From Gossypium raimondii (taxonomy: Eukaryota; Streptophyta; Magnoliopsida; Malvales; Malvaceae), in the NCBI RefSeq assembly GCF_025698545.1, contig NC_068567.1, positions 2,666,001 to 2,730,000 of the forward strand: a DNA stretch of 64,000 bases. The letters run 5' to 3'. Shown here piece by piece: positions 10,200 through 19,872 of this stretch (positions within the stretch are counted from its first letter, which is position 1; every line of letters begins with the position of its first letter). The position numbers and the translations under genes are program-made. The notes beneath the pieces are model-generated. The model searched no databases, was not told the origin of the DNA, and worked only from the letters and a program-made list of their open reading frames with translations.

Positions 10200-11990
10200 T
10201 ATGGTAGACTATAATTTGAACTAATCATTCTATTTGATTCACCGAACACATCTTACACTACAAATAACTCGCGCCACAAGTGAAAGTTTGGTTGTTATTC
10301 ACAACACTCCTCAAATACAAACAATTCTTAGACAACCAATCATTGAGCTCCTACAAGTTGTTGGTGGCAATCCAATAGATCATGTTATTCAAAAATTACC
10401 ATAAACTATTGAACAACCAATCGTAGAATATGTCCAAGAAAATATTAATACAAAATTATAAAGATCAACTAGGACTAAAAAATTAGCAATATATGGTGAT
10501 GATATTATGCATCTACAAGAATTTAACCATAACATTGGAGCTGAAAATGATCCTGAAACATTTTCACAAGCCATGAGTTGTAGATAATATGAGTTGTGGC
10601 GCAATGCCATAAAAGAATAAATAAATTTTATGGCATCTAATTACATATGGGATCTAGTTAAATTGCCTAAAAGTGCAAAGGCCATGTAAATGGGTCTTTA
10701 AAATAAAAAGAACTCTTTAAGCAATATTGAGAAATATAAAACAACACTCGTTATTAAAAGATTCACTCAAAGAAAAGAAATAGACTACACAAAGATATGT
10801 TCTCCCCCATTTGGAAAAGATTATCTTTGTACTATAATGGCATTGGTCGCCCATTTTGACTTAATGGATGTGAAAATGAAATTTCTCTATGAAGATCTTT
10901 AGGAGAATGTTTACAATTAAAAAGGTTTTCAAGTAATGGTAAGCAATTGATATGCAAGATTATAAATTTATATATGTATTCAAACAAGTCTCTCACCAAT
11001 GGCATTTAAAATTCCATGATGTCATTTCTTCATTAGGTTTTGTGAAAAACATCATATATCAATCCATATACTAGAAGGTTAGTGGGAGTAAAATTTGTTT
11101 CCTTGTTTTGTATGCGGGTGGCATTTTACTTGTTACCAATGATAAGAGTTTGTTATATGAAGTGAAACAATTTTTCTCTAAGAATTTTGATATGAAAGAT
11201 ATGGGTGGGGTATCTTATGTTATTGACATTATGATCCTTAAAAACAAATTTAAAAATCTTGTGGGTCTATTTAGAAAAACGTATATCGATAAGGTTTTTG
11301 AGATATTTCAGATGAAGGCCGGGATTGTTCACTTAGTGTAGCACCCATTATAAAGGGTGGCAAGTTCAACTTGAGCTTCAAATGGAATAAATGCAAAACA
11401 TTTCATATGTTTTTGTTGTTGCAACCTAATATATGCTTAGGCTTGTACTAAACCCGATAATGCATTTTATGTTGAAATGTTAAGAAGATAAGTAATCCAA
11501 GTTTAAACTACTAAAAAGTTGCAAAGAAAGTAATAAGGTACTTTAAAGGGAACAAGGATACATGTTTATGTATGGATGAACTAACAACTTAAAGGTAGTT
11601 GGTTACTTAAACTCAGATTTCACTGGGTGTGTTGGTTCACAAAAATCAACATCTATATGTATTTTTATATTAGTTATCGGAGCTATATCTTGGAAAAGTA
11701 CAAAGCTGACCTTGGTTGTTACTTTTACCATGGAGGTTGAGCTCGTTTCTTGTTTTGAGGCAACCTCAGAAAATGCATAATTGAAGAGTTTTGTATCAGA
11801 ACTTGAACTTGTTGATTCTATTTCTGAGCCATTAAAAACGTATTACGATAATTCAGCTATTGTTTTCTTGGCTAAACCACAAAAGTGGTACTTGAAGACA
11901 TCAAGCATTTAGCCATAACAGAACATAGAAACCAAAGTAATCATTAAGAACACCAGCATTGAATTAATAATTGTCGATCCTTTAACACTT
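10200..11990 (+). pseudogene. Decayed Ty1/copia retrotransposon pol (reverse transcriptase and RNase H)
   Basis: Broken frames on the plus strand match copia Pol in order: the integrase-RT linker (RSTRTKKLAIYGDD, about 10463), the RT start (about 10600-10760), a stretch with FTQRKEIDYTK and IMALVAHFDL (about 10760-10860), the RT palm (11108-11338), then RNase H (ISWKST near 11690 and DNSAIVFLAK near 11850). The RT palm has YAGG where active elements have YVDD, so the catalytic aspartates are gone. Many stops and frameshifts interrupt it. A dead relic, with no intact gag or protease seen. Confidence 0.85.
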
Positions 11991-12413
11991 AAACTCACCT
12001 TAGGTTAACTAATCTCAATATCACAACTATTTTTAATTTGGATAATTATCTGGTACACAAACAATAAAAAAAATTTAATCCCAAACAAAATTGAAATTTT
12101 ACCATATATTTTGATTTATTTTTAATTTTTTAATAATTTAAATATACATATTATCCTTTTTACTATCAATATATTAAATAATCATCCTTTTTCCTTTTTC
12201 GAAACTAATTTCACTATCCTTGTGATATTATTATTAGATGAGCGCGTACGGGCCACGGATTGGCAAATCCAAAACAATTAAAAGGATTCCTAATTCGATT
12301 GGGGGCATTCAAAACCCTAAATTGAAGGAAAAGGAATCCACACCGAATTGCAGGTAAATCCCAGAAAATCAATCATACAGAAAGAAGAGAAGAAGCTGAT
12401 TCATAGCAAAAGG

Positions 12414-12761
12414 ATGTCGGATGCATACGAGAAAGTGAAAGGAGGTAGATTAACCTTCAAAGGAGGAAGCTTAGCGACTCGCAAATCAATCGACAAAAGC
12501 AAGAAGAAGCACAAGAAGAAAAAGATCGCCGAAGATGATACTCAGCCTACCCTCGACGCCTCCACCGTTTCCGTCGAAGGTTCTGAATCTGGTGGAGCGG
12601 ATATCTACACCATCGACGCTGCTAAAAAGATGAAGTACGAGGAGCTGTTCCCCGTCGAGGCTAGGAAGTTCGGTTACGACCCTAAAAACCCTAAAGCCAC
12701 ATCAGTGGAACAAGCCCTCGATGATCGTGTTAAGAAGAAAGCCGATCGTTACTGTAAATGA
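12414..12761 (+). CDS. FAM32A-like nuclear protein
   Basis: CDS of 115 residues. The frame is open from 12348, but the family start is MSDAYEKVKGGRLTFKGG at 12414; the upstream codons look like 5' UTR. Features: the N-terminal 'GGRLTFKGG' segment, a lysine-rich stretch (about 27-43, KSKKKHKKKKI), an acidic/serine linker, then the conserved C-terminal part (about 65-115) ending DRVKKKADRYCK. Human FAM32A is a late-step spliceosome factor acting at exon ligation; a similar nuclear role in plants is inferred from homology. A telo-box-like AAACCCTAA lies about 100 bp upstream, as is common for housekeeping genes. Confidence 0.88.
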   Translation: MSDAYEKVKGGRLTFKGGSLATRKSIDKSKKKHKKKKIAEDDTQPTLDASTVSVEGSESGGADIYTIDAAKKMKYEELFPVEARKFGYDPKNPKATSVEQALDDRVKKKADRYCK

Positions 12762-15240
12762 GGTTCTCTTGCTGTTGAATTACTAATGTATTGTATTTTC
12801 ATACAATTTTTGTAGAATTTAACTCGATGATTCTGGTATGGGGTTTCAACCAATTCTGACGCTTAAGTAATTTTATAGGCTAAAATTGAATTAATCGGTC
12901 ATTGTTTGTGCATTTTTCTGCATTTAGATTCATCTGTTGAACTGGTGTGCATTGTTCTGTAGTTGATTTGTTTAAGACCCTTTGATTGTTCTTTTAGCTA
13001 ACAAAATTAATGGGTTGCTTCAATTGCTTTGAGAAACTACTAATTCAATTCTTGCTTGACTATGAATACTTGATATTACATGACCACCGTCACAAAGTTC
13101 TTGCTTCGACCATTAGATTCATCTGTTGAACATATGCGTTGTTTTGTGTTCATCTATTTATTACTCTTCATCAGCTAAACAAACTTAATGGGATTGCTTC
13201 ACTTGCTTGCATCCCAGGATTTCTGAAACTATTAATCTAGCTCTTGCTTTTCACATTATCAAGCTCTTCAACCATTAGGTTCATATGTTGAACATATGCG
13301 CTGTTCTTTTGTCTTGCACTCTGGTTATGGCTATGGATGCAGTTTCTATGTTACATCCATTTCTTACTCTTTATCGGCTGAAGAAACTCATCGGATTGCT
13401 TTAATTGCATTCATTCTGATTTTGGAAACTAATAACTGAACTTGGGTCTCTGGATGCTAATTAAGCATCCAGGTTATAACCTTGACTACAATTTTTTTCA
13501 GATACACTTGTAAGTAACCATGTGCTATGTTCCTCATTAACTAAAACCCTAAACAGAGTTCATTTATTTAGCACCTACATGTGCTTTCTAAAAGCTTATA
13601 AGTATATTTCTCTAGGTTGCTCCGCTTTTCACTTTTCCTAAAGCATTCATGTTTAGTACTTATGTTCAGAACATATTCATACATGGTTATTATCCTCCCC
13701 AGGATCCTCCAACTATATTAAAGAACATAAAAAAGAATTTAGCATACTCATGTTGGGCACATATTCATATTTGATGTGGATACTGTTGTTTTAGTCTTTT
13801 TCTGTGTCTTTTGTTTTTGGGGTTTGGAAGAGATTAACTAATGTAGAGCTTGTTCTCTTTCCTTCCCAGTAGTTAACTTCCCAAAAGTTGCTCCCTTTCA
13901 GAATGTGTGTGCAAGTAATCTTTCAAAAATGAGAATGGCTTGTGGATTTTGGAGTATTGGTTTTGTTTTGGATGCCCTGATTTCACATTCTTCTCACTTT
14001 GATTAAAGCAAACTTGGCTGAGTCCTCAAATAGAGTGGGAAATCTAGGGGGTGGGATACAGTGGTAATGCTTGCTGAAATTTGTCATTGAGATGATGATT
14101 TGTGTGGTGGAAAAAGAAAAGTAAAGCAGAGATGCTACTGTTAGACCTGTCCTTAGCTCAGTTGGGAGTTGGATAAGATGAATTTTAATTTGATCCAATT
14201 TTAATTAATTTTTTAAATAAAACAGATATTTGTTATCTGAATTCAAATATAAAACACTTTTAATATTTCATTATTTTTGTTATAGTAAAATGGTTTAGGT
14301 AAGAGATTTTAAAATGTTTTGAACTGTGAATTATTTTGACCCATAACTACCTTTAGTCATGATTAATAGCAATGTTACAAATGGTAAAGGTGTTAAGTAC
14401 ATGATGAAACAATAACTCTTAACGCTCTTCTTATATTAAATTTCCTGGAGTGATATTTTAAAATTAAAAATATATTTACTTGATAGTCATATGATAATAA
14501 AAATAATGTTAAAAATATTGATTATGATTTTTTTTCTTAAAACGTAAATTCGAACTCATCAAAATAAAATATTCCTTTTCGTTGCTGCGTTCTTAAGAAA
14601 ACTATATAAGTAAACTCAAAAGAAATGAAAAGTTACATGTCAATCTCCAAAACTCTTAAAGCATTCAAATTATATATAATCATGTAATATTTTAATAAAA
14701 AGTTAACAATAAATATAGAAATTAAATCACAAATTTAGATATATTAGAGATTAAAATTGAAATTTAACCACTAATCTATAATGAAAAAACACCATAAGAG
14801 GTGCCCGTATCAATAGAAGAAAGAACCTGTGAACCTTCCTTTTATATATTGATATTTATAATTTTTCTTTTCCAATTACATAATTTAAATTTTGGCACTA
14901 CTATGCATGTTAAAATTTTCAATGAATTTCTTTTACTGTTCATAAAATGGATAACAAAAAAAATAGTTCTACGTGTGAGATAAAAAGAAAAACATTTACA
15001 TATGTCAATTTAAAAAAATCCTTCACCAATGCTAGTAAAAGAACATGCTTAAAAATAATCTTAACCTAAAATAGAAAAGGAAAAAATACAAATATCAAAA
15101 TTTATTTGTATTCCTTTTAAAAGTAATTGCATGAATTATTTATTGGGTTAAATCCAAATGTAGGTGATGATGTGAGGTGTGCCAAGTTTAAATTTTTATA
15201 AATTACTTATATAATCATACTCATTCGAATTAGATCGGAT
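12762..15240. other. FAM32A 3' flank with degenerate tandem repeat, then AT-rich spacer
   Basis: Bases about 12915-13450 hold three related segments that each carry 'ttca(t)ctgttgaac', 'tgcattgttctgt'-like text, 'gctaa(a)c(a)aaa(c)ttaatgg' and a final 'gaaacta' (starting near 12915, 13105 and 13275; period about 170-180 bp). After 14,200 the sequence is AT-rich without a gene. Short ORFs here show no family resemblance. Confidence 0.55.
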
Positions 15241-15655
15241 TAGACTTGATCATGAGTTGGGTCATTCATTTACGCTCAAAAACTCACTTGAAAAATGAGT
15301 ATTTGGGTAAAAAAAATAAGACCCATTTTTTTAAATAGGCTATGCCTTCAGTAAATTTTTTTTGTCTAGGCTCAGTCCAACCTAAATCACATATGCTTAT
15401 ACTTATAATTTTTTTCAATTTATTGAAAAACATTGATTTTAATATGTTTAGTATATTTGATGAATTATATAAAAAATATAATCTAAAAAATTTATTATGG
15501 GCGGGCCAAATTAGACTCGAGTTTAATATTTTTAATATGAATCGAGTTTGAAAAAATTTAGACTTATTTTTTAAATAGGATTGAGCCCAAACCAAAAATA
15601 TATATATCTAAAATTCTATATCAACCCGACCCAAACTTGACCATAACCATTTCTA
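15241..15655. mobile_element. hAT-type MITE with 8-bp target duplication (7/8)
   Basis: Left end TAGACTTGATCATGAGTTGG and the reverse complement of the right end (TAGAAATGGTTATGGTCAAG) are related to the TAGAGGTGATCATGGG ends of the element at 27890. The flanks are gatcggat (15233-15240) and ggtcggat (15656-15663), seven of eight identical, fitting the 8-bp duplication of hAT transposons. No coding capacity. It lies about 240 bp upstream of the RING gene. Confidence 0.75.
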
Positions 15656-15898
15656 GGTCGGATCAATTTCAGTAGCGAATTTTACATCATAAATTTTTAT
15701 TTATAATATTTTAAATTAGGCCATCCCGAATAGAAATTCACCTTATCCAAATCTATAAGCTCAAGTTTTGCTAATATATACATGTAATCTTAATTCAATT
15801 TACTAGATTTGTTTTCAATCAAGCGAAATTAGGGTTAAGAAAGTTTTTCCTCAATCAAAACAGCCATTTGTTTTTGAAGAAAATACCAGTGTTGATCA

Positions 15899-16552
15899 AT
15901 GGCGAGTAGGCAACCACAATTTCAATTGACAGTACATCATTGTCTAACTCCAAACAAGGATCGTCACTTATCAAAAATCGGATTTATGCTTCAAATTCGT
16001 ACGTTTCTCGAGGATGATTGGCAAGGGGATTACCAGGATCAATTCGTTTTTCCAGAATTCGTATTCGGCTCCAATGGACACCGTAATTACCTCAACCGTC
16101 GTTTACTTGAAGCCGGATGGGTCGATCAAGGCAGCCTCGAGAGGATATTGGATATTGCTTTCTCCGACGGAAAGTTGATTTTAGAGAAAGAGAACAAGAA
16201 CGGATTTGACAACATGGTAATGATAATTTTTCGAGTTAAAAGGATCGTGATGAGGGGAGATGACGAGATAGCGGCAACAGCAGCAATGGAATTGTCAATG
16301 CGAGAAGATCCGAAGCTCATTCCTGCGACGAAAGAATCGATCCAAGCTTTAACAAAAGCGAAGATTGGTGAAGGTGATGGCGATGGCGATGGTTTCAAGT
16401 GCGTGATTTGTATGGAAAAATTGGTAGAAGTCGTAGCTTGCATGCCATGTTCTCATATCTTTCATGAAGATTGTATCGAGAAGTGGCTCAATAATAGTCA
16501 TCTCTGTCCATTGTGTCGATATCGGATGCCCACCGATGCAGAAAACTTTTAG
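15899..16552 (+). CDS. RING-H2 finger protein, probable E3 ubiquitin ligase
   Basis: Intronless CDS of 217 residues; the ATG has a good context (tcaATGGCG). A C3H2C3 RING-H2 domain is complete at the C-terminus: C168, C171, C184, H186, H189, C192, C203, C206, spaced C-x2-C-x12-C-x-H-x2-H-x2-C-x10-C-x2-C, with the usual W195 and P204. RING-H2 proteins recruit E2 enzymes and transfer ubiquitin to targets. The N-terminal 150 residues match no family I can name. Before the RING is an acidic Gly-Asp run (157-165), encoded by a short trinucleotide/hexanucleotide repeat. No signal peptide or membrane segment, so probably a soluble ligase. Substrate unknown. Confidence 0.92.
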   Translation: MASRQPQFQLTVHHCLTPNKDRHLSKIGFMLQIRTFLEDDWQGDYQDQFVFPEFVFGSNGHRNYLNRRLLEAGWVDQGSLERILDIAFSDGKLILEKENKNGFDNMVMIIFRVKRIVMRGDDEIAATAAMELSMREDPKLIPATKESIQALTKAKIGEGDGDGDGFKCVICMEKLVEVVACMPCSHIFHEDCIEKWLNNSHLCPLCRYRMPTDAENF

Positions 16553-16569
16553 GGTTTTGTTTTCGAGAA

Positions 16570-16935
16570 ATTCTACTATTAATCCTTTTATTTTGCAGAA
16601 GTTGTGGATTTAATCATTGTTCTTAAACTTGATTACTTTTAGCCTTTGTATTTTTCAATTTTTAAAATTTTAGTTCTCACCAAACGATAAATGTTGAATT
16701 TATTAAGTTCTGCTATTGTTGAAATTTGACGTACTAAACATATTATCATATGTGTAATGTTATGTTAGCTTATTATTTCCACATATTACTCACTAAAACC
16801 CAATTAATAGATTAATAATTATCATTTGCATCAAGACCGAAATTTCAAAACTCAAAAGAACAGAGACTTGAATGATTCAATTGGAGAATATGAACCAAAT
16901 CTACAATTATACGTATAGTACAAGACTAGTAATTA
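16570..16935. mobile_element. Second copy of the 4655-5082 MITE family
   Basis: It shares with the first copy, in the same order, 'tgtggatttaatc', 'cttttagcctttgtattttt', 'tttcaatttttaaaatttta', 'aaatttgacgt', 'catattatcatatgtgtaat', 'atttgcatcaagaccgaaat' and 'aatctacaattatac'. It begins about 20 bp after the RING stop codon, so it may supply that gene's 3' UTR. Ends are more decayed than in the other copy. Confidence 0.6.
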
Positions 16936-17520
16936 AAGTTAAAACGAATTTAACTAGTATTACTTGGGTCATAACTAAAATTTTAAAATTCAAAAGTATA
17001 AAATCAAAATAATACGATGATTAAAAATTAAAAGAACTAAATTCAAAACTTCCATTATGTATAAAAACTAATAACAAAATTTACCCTACAACCGACCATC
17101 AAGGAAGCTTGACTTATTTTTAAGGCATCTAGGTGGTATGAAAATTCAATTTTAATCATGAAAATAAATTGCGATAAAGTTGTCCAAGCAGCTTTACACT
17201 TCGTACTACTCATGGCATATAATTTTGATACACCATTAATGAATAATAACATAATCCATCCTCATTAAATTAAATAAAAATAAAATTATAAGTAAATACT
17301 AATTTTATTTAAACATTAACCATAATTTTATATAAACTTTTGTATTCCTATGAGATCTTCATTATAAATTTACCCTTAACCATTCAATTATGGACTAAAT
17401 AAAATGGAAACATAAATTTATTTGATAAAAACTAGATACCAAAAATATAAACACAACTATAGAAATAAAAACCCAAAAATAATCCTAAAGGGAAATTAAT
17501 TATTAATTTTCTTAAATAAA
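16936..17520. other. AT-rich spacer, no gene seen
   Basis: No recognisable ORF, repeat boundary or RNA gene. It includes the presumed 3' flank of the defensin-like exon on the minus strand. Confidence 0.6.
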
Positions 17521-17699
17521 TTAACAAGGATGACGACACATGCAAGTATCATTAGGAGTTTTGATGGTGTAGCAAAATCCATGAGCATCTTGTCCCAACT
17601 TGGCCCTGCATGCATTGAAGCATTCATTGATTTCACAACCTCCGCTATGCCCAAAAACATCACAACTCCCTATTGCATTTGCCATCTTTAACTCAGTGC
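17521..17699 (-). CDS. Defensin-like (DEFL) cysteine-rich peptide, last exon only
   Basis: The minus strand encodes 59 residues plus stop, after a 'gggcacag' acceptor at 17700-17701 (phase 1). Eight cysteines are spaced C-x8-C-x4-C-x3-C-x10-C-x8-C-x-C-x3-C; the CxxxC and CxC pairs fit the cysteine-stabilised alpha-beta fold of plant defensin-like peptides. DEFL genes usually have two exons with a phase-1 intron after the signal peptide, which fits. The first exon, which should encode a secretion signal, was not found between 17,700 and 19,100. Either it lies behind the nested transposons at 17,826-18,377 or the gene is broken. Role (defence or cell signalling) cannot be assigned. Confidence 0.72.
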
Positions 17700-17825
17700 C
17701 TGTGCCCAAAAAAATTTACATAAATTAGTAACTTAAATTATACTTTAAAAGAAAATAAGGGTTGCTTCGTAAAAAAACATAAACGTCTAATTAAGGGATT
17801 TACAATGTCATTATCGACTTTTAAT

Positions 17826-18377
17826 GGGTCAAGTATAAGAATAATCACTGGACTATGCAGTTTGTTCTATTTTGATCATCTAAAATTTTATTCTTTTGAT
17901 TTAGTTACTTAACTTTTCAAAATCAAATATTTTAATCGCTCTTGTGTGAGACGAAAAGTTTATTTGAGCTTTTTTTTAATTAGCTTAATAATAAATTCAG
18001 CCCTCCAATATTTATACATTTTATCAATTTGATCCTAAATTTAAAAAATTAAACAAATTACATCAAGAAACAATTAGACCCTCTCTTACTCTTGACAATA
18101 CACCCCCCCCCCAATCCATCTCATCTCCATATGAAAAAATTAGATTTATGATCAAATTGATAGAATGTTTAAACATTGAAGAACTAAGTTCGCTATTATA
18201 CCAATAATAATAATAAAACCAACATCAGCTTTCCGCCCCTTAGCTAACAGAAACTAATGGAGAGTAACAAAAATATTTAATTTTGAAAATTCGAGTGATT
18301 ACATTAAAAAAATTAATAGCTCGGTGAACAAAATAAAACGAAGTGCATAGTTGAGTGACTACTCTTGCAATTTACCC
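17826..18377. mobile_element. Nested MITEs: outer element
   Basis: The left end GGGTCAAGTATAAGAATAAT and the reverse complement of the right end (GGGTAAATTGCAAGAGTAGT) match imperfectly and continue into 'cactggactatgca' versus 'cactcaactatgca'. A second inverted-repeat element (17985-18225) occupies its middle. The outer ends resemble those of the element at 52651-53100. No coding capacity. Its position, upstream of the defensin-like exon on the minus strand, puts it in that gene's probable intron or promoter. Confidence 0.65.
17985..18225. mobile_element. Nested MITEs: inner element
   Basis: 'aataataaattcagccctcc' at the left and the reverse complement of the right ('ggtataatagcgaacttagt') begin an imperfect inverted repeat that continues with 'tttatcaatttgatcct' against 'tctatcaatttgatcat'. 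A tract of ten or so C residues lies in the loop (about 18102-18112). Related sequences bracket 51110-51900. Confidence 0.55.
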
Positions 18378-19872
18378 ATTGTTAATATAAGTCAATAGTC
18401 TACGCTATTGGTTTACTTAAAGTCAGCCAAACTGCGTAAGTCCACCCATGAACCTACTTCATTATTTAACAAGTACAATCGTATGAACAAGAAATTGAGT
18501 GGAGCAAATTGAAATTAAAATACAGTTGACTTGCTGACCATTTGATTTTCTTCTTAATATGAATGCATTTAAGTAATTGTCATTTTGTAAGACCATAATT
18601 TTTGTTTTTTTTCTTTTGACTAAGTATAGTATTTATATATTTTACTAGTATAAAATCGCTAGGCTTAGTCTCGATAAAGCCCCAAGATTGTATTTTTTCA
18701 AAACTAGAGTAAATGAAGTGAAATTGACTCATGAATTGGATAAATATCCATACTTTTTATACAAAAAAATAGAAATTAAAATATATATAATATAATAATA
18801 TCATTCTTAAAACCCGATCCAAAACAGAAAACCTCAATTTGAAAGTTTACCATTACAAAGTACATTCACAAGTACAAACCATTGGTTCAAACATAACCCA
18901 TACTGAACATCCATACATCATAAATTGTGCATGATAAGACTTTCAAATTTAAATAAATTTTAATTTTATTAATTTAGTATTATATGAATCATATTACAAG
19001 CTTGATCTTAGGCATGTTAGTTTCCTTCTTCCTTCATTTCCATCCTCACTATCAAATAAAATCGAACTCATGTTAGTTCATTTAATATATATATATATAT
19101 ATATATATGTTAGTGTACATTTATAAAGTTTATAAACATATACAGATTATATCTCAAATCATATAGATTACACCCACAGCAGTTGTTTGTTGCCATCATG
19201 GGAACTTCCTTGCAATTTAAAATATTAACATTTTCATGTCCTTCCAGTTCTAAGGCAGTCACAAGACAGGGAACTAACATTCTACCACTGAAGAAAATGG
19301 ACCCTCGTTTAAGTGGGAAAAAAATGTCAATAGTCAGAGAAGAAACATGAATCCGGTATCGGTTATGTACTAGAATTCTCCCAAGTGTATAAATATTCGC
19401 ACCATTGAATGAAATACTCATTGTAGCCTCTAGGATGTTTTTCAATACTAGCACTCTAGTTATTCAAGGAATACAAAACATGGCAATGGTCTCAAATCTC
19501 AATGAACCGATTAAGTCAGTCAAATAAAAATCCTGTCGAATTTTGTACACCCAGTGGTGTGATTTACAGGTTAATACTATTACATATTGAAGAGGGTATA
19601 TTTCAAATTCGGGCCCCCGACTGTAATGCTTAAAATGTATGCAAAAACGATGCAAGACAGAAGTATTAAGACATCGAGCAACCAAACTGGAGATGATGCA
19701 GAATGCATACCATTCAAAGAAAGGAAATAAAAACCCACCTCGGACTTTTCTCATTCTGTGGCGCAATCTTCAGTCACCCAGTTTCAATGCCATTTGCTTC
19801 AAAATCTGCAAAAGCTTGCTCTCGAGTTACTTGAGAATACATTAAAGGGGAAACTTTGTTATCAAACGGTCT
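18378..19872. other. Spacer and 3' UTR of the methyltransferase gene
   Basis: The part nearest 19,872 is probably 3' UTR of the minus-strand gene, possibly with a spliced segment. An (AT)n microsatellite of about 24 bp lies at 19085-19108. The ORFs here have no family features. Confidence 0.5.
19085..19108. repeat. (AT)n microsatellite
   Basis: About twelve AT units in a row; potentially polymorphic. Confidence 0.9.

Noticed and set aside
16126-16443. 105-residue ORF antisense to the RING gene
   Set aside because: Antisense shadow of the RING exon; its serine/proline run is the reverse reading of the Gly-Asp tract.
19110-19454. 114-residue minus-strand ORF next to the methyltransferase gene
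   Set aside because: No family features and placed in the probable 3' UTR; stops and composition fit chance.
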